Shown piece by piece: positions 7,792 through 16,261 of a stretch of 64,000 nucleotides of DNA. The notes beneath the pieces were generated by a model that had not been told where the DNA came from, made no database searches, and saw only the letters and a list, made by a program, of their open reading frames with translations. The DNA lies in the NCBI GenBank assembly GCA_021498125.1, contig JAIZWL010000001.1:1324676-1388675 (forward strand). The letters run 5' to 3'. The stretch's first letter is position 1. Each line of letters starts with the position of its first letter. Made by a program: the position numbers and the translations under genes. This stretch comes from Candidatus Thorarchaeota archaeon. Lineage in GTDB: Archaea; Asgardarchaeota; Thorarchaeia; Thorarchaeales; Thorarchaeaceae.

Positions 7792-8706
7792 CTATTTGCC
7801 AATCGTTTCACGAATAGTATCTACGATCTCCAACAACTGTTGCTTTTCTTCACGGGTTAATTGCTCTTTACCTATACGCTCCCGAATATATTGTAATGTC
7901 TGTTTCAAGCCAGCCTCTCTCAACAAAATGTCAAGACCCACCTCGTCAATGACGGCCTTCACGCCCACCTCGTCAATGACGGCCTTCACGCCCACCTCGT
8001 CAATGACGGCCTTCACGCCAAAATCCTCGATGAGTTCTTTCAATGTGGCTACTTCAGTCATGGTGATCCCCTTTTTTCTTAACAGGCGTTGAATTGTCTT
8101 CCGTTTGACCTTATAGAGCGTATACCCATATAATCTCTTAGTCTCAGGACTTGTAAGGACCATGTCCAGCACCTGCTCGATATCTGTCTCTCGAAAGAGC
8201 AGAAACGGCAGGTTTTCAGGGGTCAGCATGAGACCGTTCACGTCCACGAAATATACTTGGAGTCCACCGCCGACCGCTTCCGTGGGCGACGGATATCTGC
8301 TTATACCCGGAGCCATAGTCTCGGTGTGTGAAGTGATCAGATGCCGGAGAGTATCAGACGCCCCGACATAGACCACCATGGCAGCGATCCCCGGCTCAAA
8401 AAAGTGGAGCCGCTTCTCCATGGCAAATAAGCCACAATACCCGATCAATCGCCAGATGTGCGACTCATTTAGCGGATCGGTAGGGCCCTTGAACTCGTAA
8501 ACGACAAATGGTGGAAGCTGGTTGATGAGCCAGGCGACAACGCCCATATCCTGAGGCAAGGGACAGATACGTTGGGTGATAAAGTCCACTCGAAGTGGAA
8601 ACTTTGCCACTTCGGACCCAGCAATTGATCGGACACAGTCACGTGATAGAAGTAACTCCATAATGCCCTTGAAGGCCGAGTCATGCTGGTCACGTTCGTC
8701 AGTCAA
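7792..8706 (-). CDS. PD-(D/E)XK nuclease family protein (Rpn-like) with internal tandem repeats
   Basis: A 304-residue protein. RVDFITQ with Asp41, followed by VVYEFKG with Glu71 and Lys73, fits the D...ExK core of the PD-(D/E)XK nuclease superfamily, as in Rpn/YhgA-like proteins. The C-terminal half is helical and charged. It contains three exact copies of a nine-residue unit (VGVKAVIDE type) encoded by a perfect 27-bp DNA tandem repeat (7937-8017). A miniature transposon (8771-8902) lies 64 bases upstream of the start. It could act in recombination, transposition or defence; this is inference from the fold. Confidence 0.6.
   Translation of the reverse strand: MTDERDQHDSAFKGIMELLLSRDCVRSIAGSEVAKFPLRVDFITQRICPLPQDMGVVAWLINQLPPFVVYEFKGPTDPLNESHIWRLIGYCGLFAMEKRLHFFEPGIAAMVVYVGASDTLRHLITSHTETMAPGISRYPSPTEAVGGGLQVYFVDVNGLMLTPENLPFLLFRETDIEQVLDMVLTSPETKRLYGYTLYKVKRKTIQRLLRKKGITMTEVATLKELIEDFGVKAVIDEVGVKAVIDEVGVKAVIDEVGLDILLREAGLKQTLQYIRERIGKEQLTREEKQQLLEIVDTIRETIGK
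7937..8017. repeat. 27-bp tandem repeat, three perfect copies, inside a CDS
   Basis: The unit starts CCCACCTCGTCAATGACGG and runs 27 bases, at 7937-7963, 7964-7990 and 7991-8017, with no mismatches. The next bases diverge. The unit is a multiple of three, so copy-number change keeps the reading frame of the nuclease-like gene and only lengthens or shortens a helical segment. Perfect identity points to recent expansion. Confidence 0.95.
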
Positions 8707-8770
8707 CTGGGTGCCTCTCTTAGTTTAGTCTACAGGACTACTTGGTTCTTATAGACATACTGCCACCAGT

Positions 8771-8902
8771 GGCTCTGTGTGGAAAGTCCACAGGTATGAA
8801 CAGGATCAATCAAGATAGGGAACTAGTGTAATCTGAATAGGATATCACGTTAAGGTGATTTTCTCTCTTACGATCTTGCTTATCGCCTTTTCACACAGAG
8901 CC
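8771..8902. mobile_element. Miniature inverted-repeat element, copy E
   Basis: Left end GGCTCTGTGTGGAAAGTC and right end CCTTTTCACACAGAGCC (inverse: GGCTCTGTGTGAAAAGG), 132 bp apart in total. The ends match the other four copies (21552, 32588, 35548, 45765). The interior differs from them, and no 9-bp target duplication is visible, so this is an older or different subtype. It has no transposase gene. It lies at the 5' end of the truncated gene at 8855-9310. Confidence 0.8.
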
Positions 8903-9310
8903 GATCATGTTGAAGTCTTTATTTGTGATTCGAACAACTATTCCACATGGCTTGCTGGCGGTAACGTGACAAAATATGCTAGCAAGACTGAACTTCAATC
9001 TGGGACTATTGGCTCCTTTATAGTCCCATATTCTGGGACATGGTATTTGGTCTTTGTTGCTACTGGCGAGCCCGACACAATAACGATCCCCATAGGTTTC
9101 AATATAGAAACTTCAGGTACCGTGACGACAACAACTCCTACAACTTCTACACAACCAAATACTTCTACGCAGTCAAATACAGATACGACTAACATTCCAT
9201 GGATTCCATGGTTCTCAAGTGATTATCTTTTTCTTATTATGATAGCAATTGTGGGGCTGGTTTCTGTAGCTGTTCTATGGCAAGTGACTAAACGTAAGCG
9301 TGCTCCATAG
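8855..9310 (+). CDS. 5'-truncated secreted protein with C-terminal membrane anchor; N-terminus read from a transposon end
   Basis: 151 residues if read from GTG at 8855. The first 16 codons (IFSLTILLIAFSHRA) lie inside the miniature transposon 8771-8902. From residue 17 the protein is an extracellular beta-like domain (VEVFICDSNNYSTWLAGG ... SGTWYLVFVATGEPD), then a Thr/Ser/Asn linker, a membrane helix (YLFLIMIAIVGLVSVAVLW) and a basic tail. The original 5' end is missing, so this is either a pseudogene or a gene that has taken a signal-like hydrophobic start from the transposon. No convincing ribosome binding site is seen. Similar beta domains end in WYLVF in secreted PPC-type modules; the family is not certain. 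Confidence 0.5.
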   Translation: MIFSLTILLIAFSHRADHVEVFICDSNNYSTWLAGGNVTKYASKTELQSGTIGSFIVPYSGTWYLVFVATGEPDTITIPIGFNIETSGTVTTTTPTTSTQPNTSTQSNTDTTNIPWIPWFSSDYLFLIMIAIVGLVSVAVLWQVTKRKRAP

Positions 9311-9336
9311 ATGCTCTCTATTCTGGTTATGATACG

Positions 9337-9363
9337 GGGCATTTCTCTTGCCCATTTTTATTT
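9337..9363 (+). terminator. Hairpin plus T-rich terminator
   Basis: GGGCA (9337-9341), a 7-base loop, TGCCC (9349-9353), followed by ATTTTTATTT. It lies 27 bases after the stop of the truncated gene at 8855-9310. The rest of the stretch to 9611 is A/T-rich with no supportable ORF. Confidence 0.55.
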
Positions 9364-9611
9364 ACTAATTTTGTGCGGAAGATACTAGATAGTTGTTAAA
9401 GATACATGAAAAATATGGTAGATGCGCCTTTGTTTTCTAGTAGCATGATTGGTTTTGATATATGTTGATGAGTCATATGTTTCATTTCTGTTGGGATCGC
9501 GGACGGTCAATTGACCTACTAATTGAACATGGAATAATTAGATGTTCAGAGATAAATGACGGGACTTGTAGCATTTTTGTTTGACCTTTTGTTTTGGATC
9601 ATTCAATAGTT

Positions 9612-10232
9612 TCACAGTTCTTCTGTTTTGTATTTAGTAACTACATCATCAATAAGAAACGACAGGTCATGGTCTTTCAGAATGGCCGCTATTTTTGATG
9701 CCAACTCTCTAATCTCAAAGTCCGCACGTGGATGCAGCCTGAGCCGGAGAAAATTACGTAGCGCTCGTGCGTTAATGGTCATCGTGATCTCTGTTGCGAG
9801 ACCCTGTGGGAGGACTCTCCGTGCGTAATCTGGATCTTCGCCCTTTTCTATCAAGGTTTCATAGTAGTCACGACAAGTATTCCAGAAATCCTCGTAGATC
9901 TCTCTATATTCGGAATTCTCCGGATACACGAAGTCCGCAGGACCATATTTTCTTCTGCGCCTTGCGCTCTTCTGGATAAATGACGCGATTCTATGGCGTA
10001 CTAGTTGATGCGTCAGAACTCGGCTGACTCTTTGGATGTTAAATATAAATATCAGTGGTTCAATGGCAGTCTCGTGGCCCATTTTTATTATTTTTCGCAG
10101 AAATGTCTTTGCCTCATCATAGGTCATGTTCTTTAGTTCATTATAGCTGGCAGAATGGTAAGAGGTCTTTGTTATTGCTGCGGTCTTTATCACTGTGTCA
10201 CTATCGGGTATCTGAATGACTTCGATCTTCAT
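9612..10232 (-). CDS. thyX: Flavin-dependent thymidylate synthase
   Basis: About 206 residues. ThyX makes dTMP from dUMP using methylene-tetrahydrofolate, FAD and NADPH. The family motif region reads RHRIASFIQKSARRR, matching RHRxxSxxxxSxR. The C-terminal substrate-binding region is RVLPQGLATEITMTINARALRNFLRLRLHPRADFEI. I chose ATG 10232 (MKIEVIQIP) because GGAG lies 8 bases upstream and the family usually begins there; the frame is open to 10298. It appears monocistronic. The residue after the third Ser-helix is not the usual Asn-Glu, a small deviation. Confidence 0.92.
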   Translation of the reverse strand: MKIEVIQIPDSDTVIKTAAITKTSYHSASYNELKNMTYDEAKTFLRKIIKMGHETAIEPLIFIFNIQRVSRVLTHQLVRHRIASFIQKSARRRRKYGPADFVYPENSEYREIYEDFWNTCRDYYETLIEKGEDPDYARRVLPQGLATEITMTINARALRNFLRLRLHPRADFEIRELASKIAAILKDHDLSFLIDDVVTKYKTEEL

Positions 10233-10595
10233 GTGGTCCACTCCAATCCTCTCTCTATTCTCACGCACTACATTACCTTTTGAATCTATGAGTTCCAAGT
10301 TCTTGCTCTATTAGGCGAATGAACAGATACTCTGACAAGGTGATGTTGGTGCTGCTCATTGGTTCTCTTATCAAAGTTGACAAAACTGTAATCTCTCTAG
10401 GTGCCAGATTTTTAGTGATTTTGACCATTTCTGTAATTAGAATACGTTTCAAGATGATATCATTCGTTTCAGTATTTGACTGACCAGAACTAGTTATCCT
10501 AAAACAGCCAAAGTTTTCTGTAACTGTCTACAACCCAAACTTTTATGACTGCTGTAGATGCGGCACGCCACGTATTAAGGGACGAGGCGTAACCC
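10233..10595. other. Intergenic region between thyX and the Nfn-like operon
   Basis: The 363 bases between divergently oriented genes hold no supportable ORF or tRNA. A TATA-like TTTTATGA at 10541-10548 lies about 50 bases before the ATG at 10596 and is the best promoter candidate for the electron-transfer operon. No clear hairpin or known riboswitch was seen. Confidence 0.45.
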
Positions 10596-11435
10596 ATGTA
10601 CAAGATAGTACGAAAAAAGGTACTCAATCCTGTCGTCAAGTTGATGGAGGTCAGCGCGCCGGACATCGCAAAAGTATGCCAGCCGGGTCAATTTATCATG
10701 ATCCGCGTGAATGAGACTGGTGAGCGATTTCCGTTGACCGTTGCAGACTTCGACAGAGAGAAGGGAACCGTCACAATCGTCTTTCAAGAGGTCGGCAAAT
10801 CGACGATGCTCCTCGGCACGCTCAATGAGGGCGATGAGATCCTCGATTTTGTAGGTCCTCTGGGACGACCGACGCATATTGACAAATTTGGTACAGTGTG
10901 TGTTGTTGGTGGCGGTTGTGGAACAGCAATTGCATATCCTGTTGCAAGGGCCTTCAAAGAGGCCGGTAACCATCTCATCACGATCAATGGCGCAAGAACA
11001 ATGGACCTTCTGATCTACAGAGATGAGATGCAATCAATCAGTGATGAGTTCTACGAGACCACTGACGATGGTACCTGTGGGATTCACGGGTTTGTTACCA
11101 CTGTTCTTGGAGACCTCATCCAGCAGGGTCGGAAGATCGACCTCGTCTTTGCGGTAGGACCTGCAATCATGATGAAGTTCGTGGCGAAGACCACTGAGGC
11201 GACGGGGATAAAGACCATTGTCAGCCTCAACAGTATTATGGTTGATGGAACTGGTATGTGTGGTGCATGCCGAGTTCATGTTGGTGGTCAGATGAAGTTC
11301 GCTTGTGTTGACGGTCCTGAGTTTGACGGTCATCAGGTTGACTTCAATGAGCTTCTCGGGCGTTTGAATGCGTACAGGGAGCAAGAGGCCATTGCTCTGG
11401 AACGATGGAAGAAAGAACATGGAGGTAGCAACTAA
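10596..11435 (+). CDS. NfnA/SudB-like FAD/[2Fe-2S] subunit of NADPH:ferredoxin (or sulfide) oxidoreductase
   Basis: 279 residues of the ferredoxin-NADP reductase / dihydroorotate dehydrogenase electron-transfer family. The FAD site lies in GQFIMIRVNETGERFPLTVAD, the NAD(P) site in VCVVGGGCGTAIAYPVARA, and the C-terminal iron-sulfur site in GTGMCGACRVHVGGQMKFACVDGPEF. Its stop overlaps the start of the partner at 11435, the normal NfnAB/SudBA layout. In Nfn the pair performs electron bifurcation between NADH, NADPH and ferredoxin; in Sud it acts as sulfide dehydrogenase. Sequence alone does not decide. Confidence 0.85.
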   Translation: MYKIVRKKVLNPVVKLMEVSAPDIAKVCQPGQFIMIRVNETGERFPLTVADFDREKGTVTIVFQEVGKSTMLLGTLNEGDEILDFVGPLGRPTHIDKFGTVCVVGGGCGTAIAYPVARAFKEAGNHLITINGARTMDLLIYRDEMQSISDEFYETTDDGTCGIHGFVTTVLGDLIQQGRKIDLVFAVGPAIMMKFVAKTTEATGIKTIVSLNSIMVDGTGMCGACRVHVGGQMKFACVDGPEFDGHQVDFNELLGRLNAYREQEAIALERWKKEHGGSN

Positions 11436-12859
11436 TGTCTTCAGATAAGCCGAAACGGGTACGAAAACCACCCACAAAGAAGATTCCGATGCCTGAGCAA
11501 GACCCCGCTGAGAGGATCAAGAACTTTGAAGAGGTTGCTCTTGGATATACTGTTGAGCTTGCTGTTGCTGAAGCAGAGAAATGCCTGCAGTGTCGCAACC
11601 CCCGTTGTATGAGCGGTTGCCCTGTTGAGGTACCAATCAAAGAGTTCATTGAACTGATCACTAAACGGGACTTCATGGGCGCGGCTGCAAAGATCAAGGA
11701 AACAAACAGTCTACCTGCCATCTGTGGTCGAGTCTGTCCTCAGGAGAGTCAGTGTGAGGCGAGTTGTATCTATGGCATCCGCAATGAGCCTATTGCCATC
11801 GGTCGTCTAGAACGCTTTGTTGCAGACTATGCACGTGAGCATGGTGAAGGTCTGCCTGAGATGGCACCAAAGAACGGCTTTCGTGTCGCAGTTGTTGGCT
11901 CGGGCCCATCGGGTCTCACATGCGCTGGCGATCTTGCAAAACTTGGTTATGAAGTCACGATCTTTGAGGCATTTCACAAGCCGGGTGGAGTTCTTGTCTA
12001 TGGCATTCCACAGTTCAGGCTTCCAAAGGACATCGTTCAGAAAGAGGTTGATTATCTCAAGCGAATGGGTGTCGAACTCAAGTGTGATTATGTCATTGGA
12101 AAGATCCGCACGATCGACCAGTTGATGAATGAAGACGGCTACGACGCGGTCTTTGTTGGTTCGGGAGCAGGAGCCCCTAACTTCCTAAACATTCCCGGAA
12201 TCAATCTTGTCGATGTCTATTCAGCAAACGAGTTCCTGACACGTGTCAATCTCATGAAGGCATACAGATTCCCTGAGTATGATACTCCCATCAAGATCGG
12301 GAAGAAAGTTGCTGTGATTGGTGGTGGCAACGTGGCAATGGATGCATCAAGGACGGCTCTACGTCTAGGTGCTTCTGATGTCCATATTGTCTATCGTCGA
12401 TCCCGCAAGGAATTACCTGCCCGAGCTGAGGAAGTCCATCATGCAGAAGAGGAAGGTGTACAGTTCCAGTTGCTCACTAACCCCGTTGAGATTATTGGCG
12501 ATGAGAAGGGAAATGTTGTGGGCATGAGATGTATTCGCATGGAATTGGGCGAGCCTGATGAATCCGGTCGCAGGCGTCCTGTACCTATCCCCAATTCTGA
12601 CTTTGTCATTGATGTGAATACGGTCGTCATTGCAGTGGGTAACTCTCCGAACCCGATTATCTCCCAGACCACTCCTGGTCTTGAAGTATCGAAGTGGGGC
12701 GGTATACTCATTGACGAAGAGACTGGGATGACTTCCCGTGAAGGGATCTTTGCTGGTGGAGATATTGTCACTGGCGCAGCGACCGTCATCAGTGCAATGG
12801 GTGCTGGTAAGCGAGCCGCTCGCGGTATTCACGAATATCTCTCTAAAAAGAAGAAATAA
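11435..12859 (+). CDS. gltA: NfnB/SudA-like NADPH-dependent subunit (GltA-type glutamate synthase small chain homologue)
   Basis: 474 residues. Two [4Fe-4S] sites are formed by Cys50, 53, 58, 62 (CLQCRNPRCMSGCP) and Cys97, 101, 107, 111. The FAD motif is VVGSGPSGLTCAGDLAKLG and the NADPH motif is AVIGGGNVAMDASRTALRLGA; the C-terminus has GIFAGGDIVTGAATVI. Such proteins serve as homotetrameric NADPH glutamate synthase or, with the subunit encoded just upstream (overlap of one base, TAATG), as the NADPH-binding half of Nfn/Sud. The partner gene favours the latter. A terminator follows at 12868. Confidence 0.9.
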   Translation: MSSDKPKRVRKPPTKKIPMPEQDPAERIKNFEEVALGYTVELAVAEAEKCLQCRNPRCMSGCPVEVPIKEFIELITKRDFMGAAAKIKETNSLPAICGRVCPQESQCEASCIYGIRNEPIAIGRLERFVADYAREHGEGLPEMAPKNGFRVAVVGSGPSGLTCAGDLAKLGYEVTIFEAFHKPGGVLVYGIPQFRLPKDIVQKEVDYLKRMGVELKCDYVIGKIRTIDQLMNEDGYDAVFVGSGAGAPNFLNIPGINLVDVYSANEFLTRVNLMKAYRFPEYDTPIKIGKKVAVIGGGNVAMDASRTALRLGASDVHIVYRRSRKELPARAEEVHHAEEEGVQFQLLTNPVEIIGDEKGNVVGMRCIRMELGEPDESGRRRPVPIPNSDFVIDVNTVVIAVGNSPNPIISQTTPGLEVSKWGGILIDEETGMTSREGIFAGGDIVTGAATVISAMGAGKRAARGIHEYLSKKKK

Positions 12860-12867
12860 TTTAATAT

Positions 12868-12915
12868 GGGATGTGCCTGTCACTGGCCATCCCTCTTTTC
12901 TTTTTGTTTTGTTTT
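12868..12915 (+). terminator. Terminator after the Nfn-like operon
   Basis: GGGATG...CATCCC with an inner GCC/GGC pairing (12868-12893) forms a 9-bp stem with one bulged T, and is followed by CTCTTTTCTTTTTGTTTTG. The stop codon of the preceding gene ends 8 bases before the stem. Confidence 0.7.
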
Positions 12916-12977
12916 GCTTTGTTTCAAAAGAAAGATTTGATTAGGCGTTATCTCTGATGATAGTCGAGGTCAGAATC

Positions 12978-14501
12978 ATGCAGCAGGATCCAATCACCAC
13001 TGAGGAAATGCAAGTAGCAGAATTGAATGCCCAGTATCTTGGGATTAATCACGGAATGTTGATGCAGGCTGCCGGACGAGAGGTCTCGCGTGTCATTATT
13101 GATTGTGAAAAGATTGTTGGTGCTCGTGTTGTTGCGGTCTGTGGCGGTGGTGGTAATGGTGGCGATGGAATGGTGGCCGCCCGTCATCTACATGAGGCTG
13201 GTGCGAAGGTTGAAGTCTTGCTCGTTGGGGGTTCACGTGGGATCACCAGCCCTGATGCAAAGTTCAATTGGTACATCCTGCAAAATCTCTCAGGGGTCAA
13301 GATCACCGAGCTGAGGACTGAGAGTGCAGTGAGTTCCTGTTCTGCATTCAAGGAGGCCTCGATCATTATTGATGCTCTTCTTGGATTTGGCCTCCGTAGT
13401 CCGATACGTGAACCGATTGCAACCGCGATACAAATGATCAATGATTCTTCTGCTCGCAAATATTCTATCGACCTTCCCACAGGTATTCATTCTGAGACTG
13501 GTGAAGTGCTCAATACTGCTGTTGTGGCGGATGTGACTATTACGCTCCATGCGCCCAAGCATGGTCTCTTGAAGGCGACCGATCATGTTGGGGATCTAGT
13601 GGTCGTACCCATTGGGATACCTCCAGAGGCCTATACGATCTGTGGTGATGGTGACCTCTGGCTGTTCAACCGTCCTCGTTCGTTACAATCCAAGAAAGGC
13701 GATTTCGGTCGTATCCTTGTTGTTGGTGGGAGCGATGTCTTCTCTGGTGCTCCCGCTCTGGCCGGAATGGCCGCGTACCGTTCAGGTGCAGATCTTGTGA
13801 GTGTTGTTGCTCCCGAGCCTGTGGTCTCAGCAATCCGCTCGTACAGTCCCAACCTTATGGTGGCTAGCACTGGGACTAAGATTCTCTCGCCGGAAGCGGT
13901 AGATGTTGTTCTCCACCATACGCGGAAGAGCGATGTTGTGATCTTGGGTCCCGGTCTTGGTCGTGCTGATGAAACCCGTTCAGCGGTGAAGTCCATCCTA
14001 GACGATCTGGTCTCTAATCATCACAATATAGTTCTGGATGCTGATGGTCTAAAACTGGTGGCTGGCAGTGGCATCAAGTTCGGTCCTGAGCATACGGTCT
14101 TGACCCCCCATTGGGGGGAGCTGGGTATCATTATTGGCCATGATATTGGTGACTCACATGATTTGGATAACCGGATATCTCAGGCAATCGAGGCGGCTAG
14201 ACTGTATGACGCAACGATCCTGTTAAAGGGTGCCACGGACATCATTGCTCGGCCTGACGGGAAATTCAAATTAAACAAGACTGGTTGTCCTGCGATGACT
14301 GTTGGTGGAACTGGTGATGTGTTGACCGGGATCACTGCTGCTTTTCTTGCACGAGGCAAGGGTGCCTTTGCGGCGGCTTCTGCTGCTGCCTTTGTCTCTG
14401 GTCTTGCAGGGGAGGCGGCTTTTGAGAAGCTTGGTGATCACATCGTAGCAACGGATTGTATTGAAGAGATACCGTTGGTAATGCACGCTGAGTCTAAGTG
14501 A
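12978..14501 (+). CDS. nnr: Bifunctional NAD(P)H-hydrate epimerase / ADP-dependent NAD(P)H-hydrate dehydratase
   Basis: About 507 residues that repair hydrated NAD(P)H. The N-terminal YjeF domain (to about residue 215) contains VCGGGGNGGDGMVAARHL and IIDALLGFGLRSP. The C-terminal ribokinase-like domain contains GDFGRILVVGGSDVFSGAPALAGMAA, VILGPGLGR, VLTPHWGEL, LLKGATDIIA and the catalytic TVGGTGDVLTGI. I chose ATG 12978 (MQQDPITTEEM) since GAGGTC lies about 7 bases upstream; ATG 12957 is in frame. The 3' end overlaps the convergent CoA gene by 8 bases. Confidence 0.93.
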   Translation: MQQDPITTEEMQVAELNAQYLGINHGMLMQAAGREVSRVIIDCEKIVGARVVAVCGGGGNGGDGMVAARHLHEAGAKVEVLLVGGSRGITSPDAKFNWYILQNLSGVKITELRTESAVSSCSAFKEASIIIDALLGFGLRSPIREPIATAIQMINDSSARKYSIDLPTGIHSETGEVLNTAVVADVTITLHAPKHGLLKATDHVGDLVVVPIGIPPEAYTICGDGDLWLFNRPRSLQSKKGDFGRILVVGGSDVFSGAPALAGMAAYRSGADLVSVVAPEPVVSAIRSYSPNLMVASTGTKILSPEAVDVVLHHTRKSDVVILGPGLGRADETRSAVKSILDDLVSNHHNIVLDADGLKLVAGSGIKFGPEHTVLTPHWGELGIIIGHDIGDSHDLDNRISQAIEAARLYDATILLKGATDIIARPDGKFKLNKTGCPAMTVGGTGDVLTGITAAFLARGKGAFAAASAAAFVSGLAGEAAFEKLGDHIVATDCIEEIPLVMHAESK

Positions 14502-15483
14502 TGACTGGCATCTGATCAAGTAGAGCGCGTGCACGGCTCTTGTTCTCTTCAGTCACGGGCACCCATACGATTCCCTTGTCTGGTTGGCCGTATAACATGA
14601 CGGATCCCTCGGGAGCAAGCAATACGACCGGGAAGCCAAGTAGATCCTCTTCGCCCTCAACAAAAATAAGTGATTGATGTCTGTCACGTAGAGCAGTGCC
14701 TATTGTCGACCAAGCCTCAGGATAGATGGCCGCAGCCGGATTGTAGATTCTATACTCTCTCTGGAGTGTGATGGTCTTGTCATAGATTCCTCGTTTTGTG
14801 CTTCCATCTACTATACATAGATCGGGCTTGGCTCCAGCCTCGATAAGCGTGGCACTTGTCACATCTCCCACAGTGATCACTTGTTTTGGAGTCTCGTCTT
14901 CAAGTCGTTTCACAGCTTGCTCTTCAGGGGGGCCATCCCTCACATCGAAGAGATCCCCCTTTGGTGACTTTAGGTCTCCACGCCGTTCCATCTCTAATCT
15001 ACGTGGAGGTTCTTCTGTACCAACGAGTCTGCGGCCCTCCCTGTCGATCTGGCCAAGTCGTATCCTTGCAGAGGAGACCTTGTCGCCATCATCTGCTCGT
15101 ACAGGTTTGATGTACTTATGCTTGTCAATGTCCCCAAAGACCTCTTTCCGTTGATGTACTCCCTTCTCATCAATTTCCGTACAACACGGACCTTTAAACA
15201 TCACAAAGGTAGTAGCACCCTCTATTTTCAATAGGTCCTCATACCTATCAAACACGGTGATTTCAATAATGCCCTCAAGGTCATTGAGCTCCAGATACTT
15301 TTGCAAAGCTTTCACACGAACTTCAACTGGCTGGATAATCTGACCAAGTTCAAGGTCATGCCCCATCAATTCTCCATCCGTGACAACGGCAATCGGTCTG
15401 TCCGCATCTTGGATATAGTCAATGAGTACTTGATGTCCTACATGCAGGCGATCAAAGAGATTTAGGGCATATGTCTTGGTCAT
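14494..15483 (-). CDS. Fused phosphopantetheine adenylyltransferase and GTP-dependent dephospho-CoA kinase
   Basis: 329 residues. Residues 1 to about 150 are an archaeal-type nucleotidyltransferase with HxGH at His14-His17 (LFDRLHVGH) and VSSARIRLG near the end, adding AMP to phosphopantetheine. Residues from about 195 are a DUF359 domain (VITVGDVTSATLIEAGAKPDLCIVDGSTKRG ... GEEDLLGFPVVLLAPEGSVMLYGQPDKGIVWV), the GTP-dependent dephospho-CoA kinase of archaea. The two catalyse the last two steps of CoA synthesis, so the fusion is logical. A charged linker (about 150-195) joins them. The two domains are often separate genes in archaea. Confidence 0.9.
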   Translation of the reverse strand: MTKTYALNLFDRLHVGHQVLIDYIQDADRPIAVVTDGELMGHDLELGQIIQPVEVRVKALQKYLELNDLEGIIEITVFDRYEDLLKIEGATTFVMFKGPCCTEIDEKGVHQRKEVFGDIDKHKYIKPVRADDGDKVSSARIRLGQIDREGRRLVGTEEPPRRLEMERRGDLKSPKGDLFDVRDGPPEEQAVKRLEDETPKQVITVGDVTSATLIEAGAKPDLCIVDGSTKRGIYDKTITLQREYRIYNPAAAIYPEAWSTIGTALRDRHQSLIFVEGEEDLLGFPVVLLAPEGSVMLYGQPDKGIVWVPVTEENKSRARALLDQMPVIT

Positions 15484-15566
15484 TCAGACATCTCCTTCTT
15501 TCCGAGAGACGAAGTTTAATATCAGTGTTTCACTGCCTACATCAAAAAACTTGTAGAGTAGAGAAA

Positions 15567-16259
15567 ATGAGGATTGCGGCAGTAGCAGATGTCCACAGTC
15601 CCCGGTTCTTACAGGAATTCACAATGAGTCTTCAGGAATGTCAGAGACCTGATATCTTCCTGCTAGCGGGTGATATCATCGAACGCGGGAGCGCTGAACA
15701 ATTCGCAGTGGTACTCGATACCATAGATGACGTACTCGGCAAGGGTTTTCCAATAGTATCGTGTTTTGGAAATGAGGAATATACTGAGGTCCGGAAGAAC
15801 ATTATCTCATTAGTGTCGGGGCGTGTAGTGATACTTGATGAGAAGGCTGAGATCTTTACGATTGATGGAGTCCGTGTCGGTATTGTTGGCACTCAAGGTT
15901 CATTAGATCGTCCCACCACTTGGCAGGAACGACATATGCCCAGCATTCGTAGTACTTTTGAGCGTCGGGCACATCGTGCAGAATCATTGCTCCGAAAGAT
16001 TCGTTCTGATGTTGATCGTCGTATCTTACTAATGCATTACAGTCCCTGTCTTGAGACCTGCGAGGGCGAGAACACTCGATCCTTCCCTTGGCTTGGAAGT
16101 CGTAAGTTCTATCGTGTTTTAATAAAAGAAAGACCTGACCTCGTGATCCATGGGCATGTACATAATGCTGTGGTCCACGAGGCAGAGATTGGGGGAACGC
16201 TAGTGCGTAACGTCGCGCTCCCCGCAGTTGGTCGAGTGACCGAACTTGATATCTGGTAA
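15567..16259 (+). CDS. Calcineurin-like metallophosphoesterase
   Basis: About 230 residues. Metal and catalytic motifs appear in order: DVHSP (DxH), GDIIERG (GDxxxxG), GNEEY (in place of GNHE), LLMHYSP and GHVHNAV (GHxH). The His of the usual GNHE is Glu here, as in some archaeal members. I chose ATG 15567, which starts MRIAAVADVHS; the 32 codons upstream of it do not resemble the family. It is divergent from the CoA gene and convergent with the DUF35 gene. Substrate unknown. Confidence 0.85.
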   Translation: MRIAAVADVHSPRFLQEFTMSLQECQRPDIFLLAGDIIERGSAEQFAVVLDTIDDVLGKGFPIVSCFGNEEYTEVRKNIISLVSGRVVILDEKAEIFTIDGVRVGIVGTQGSLDRPTTWQERHMPSIRSTFERRAHRAESLLRKIRSDVDRRILLMHYSPCLETCEGENTRSFPWLGSRKFYRVLIKERPDLVIHGHVHNAVVHEAEIGGTLVRNVALPAVGRVTELDIW

Positions 16260-16261
16260 AC

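Noticed and set aside
15471..15566. N-terminal extension of the metallophosphoesterase
   Set aside because: The extra 32 residues do not fit the family, whose first motif begins at ATG 15567.
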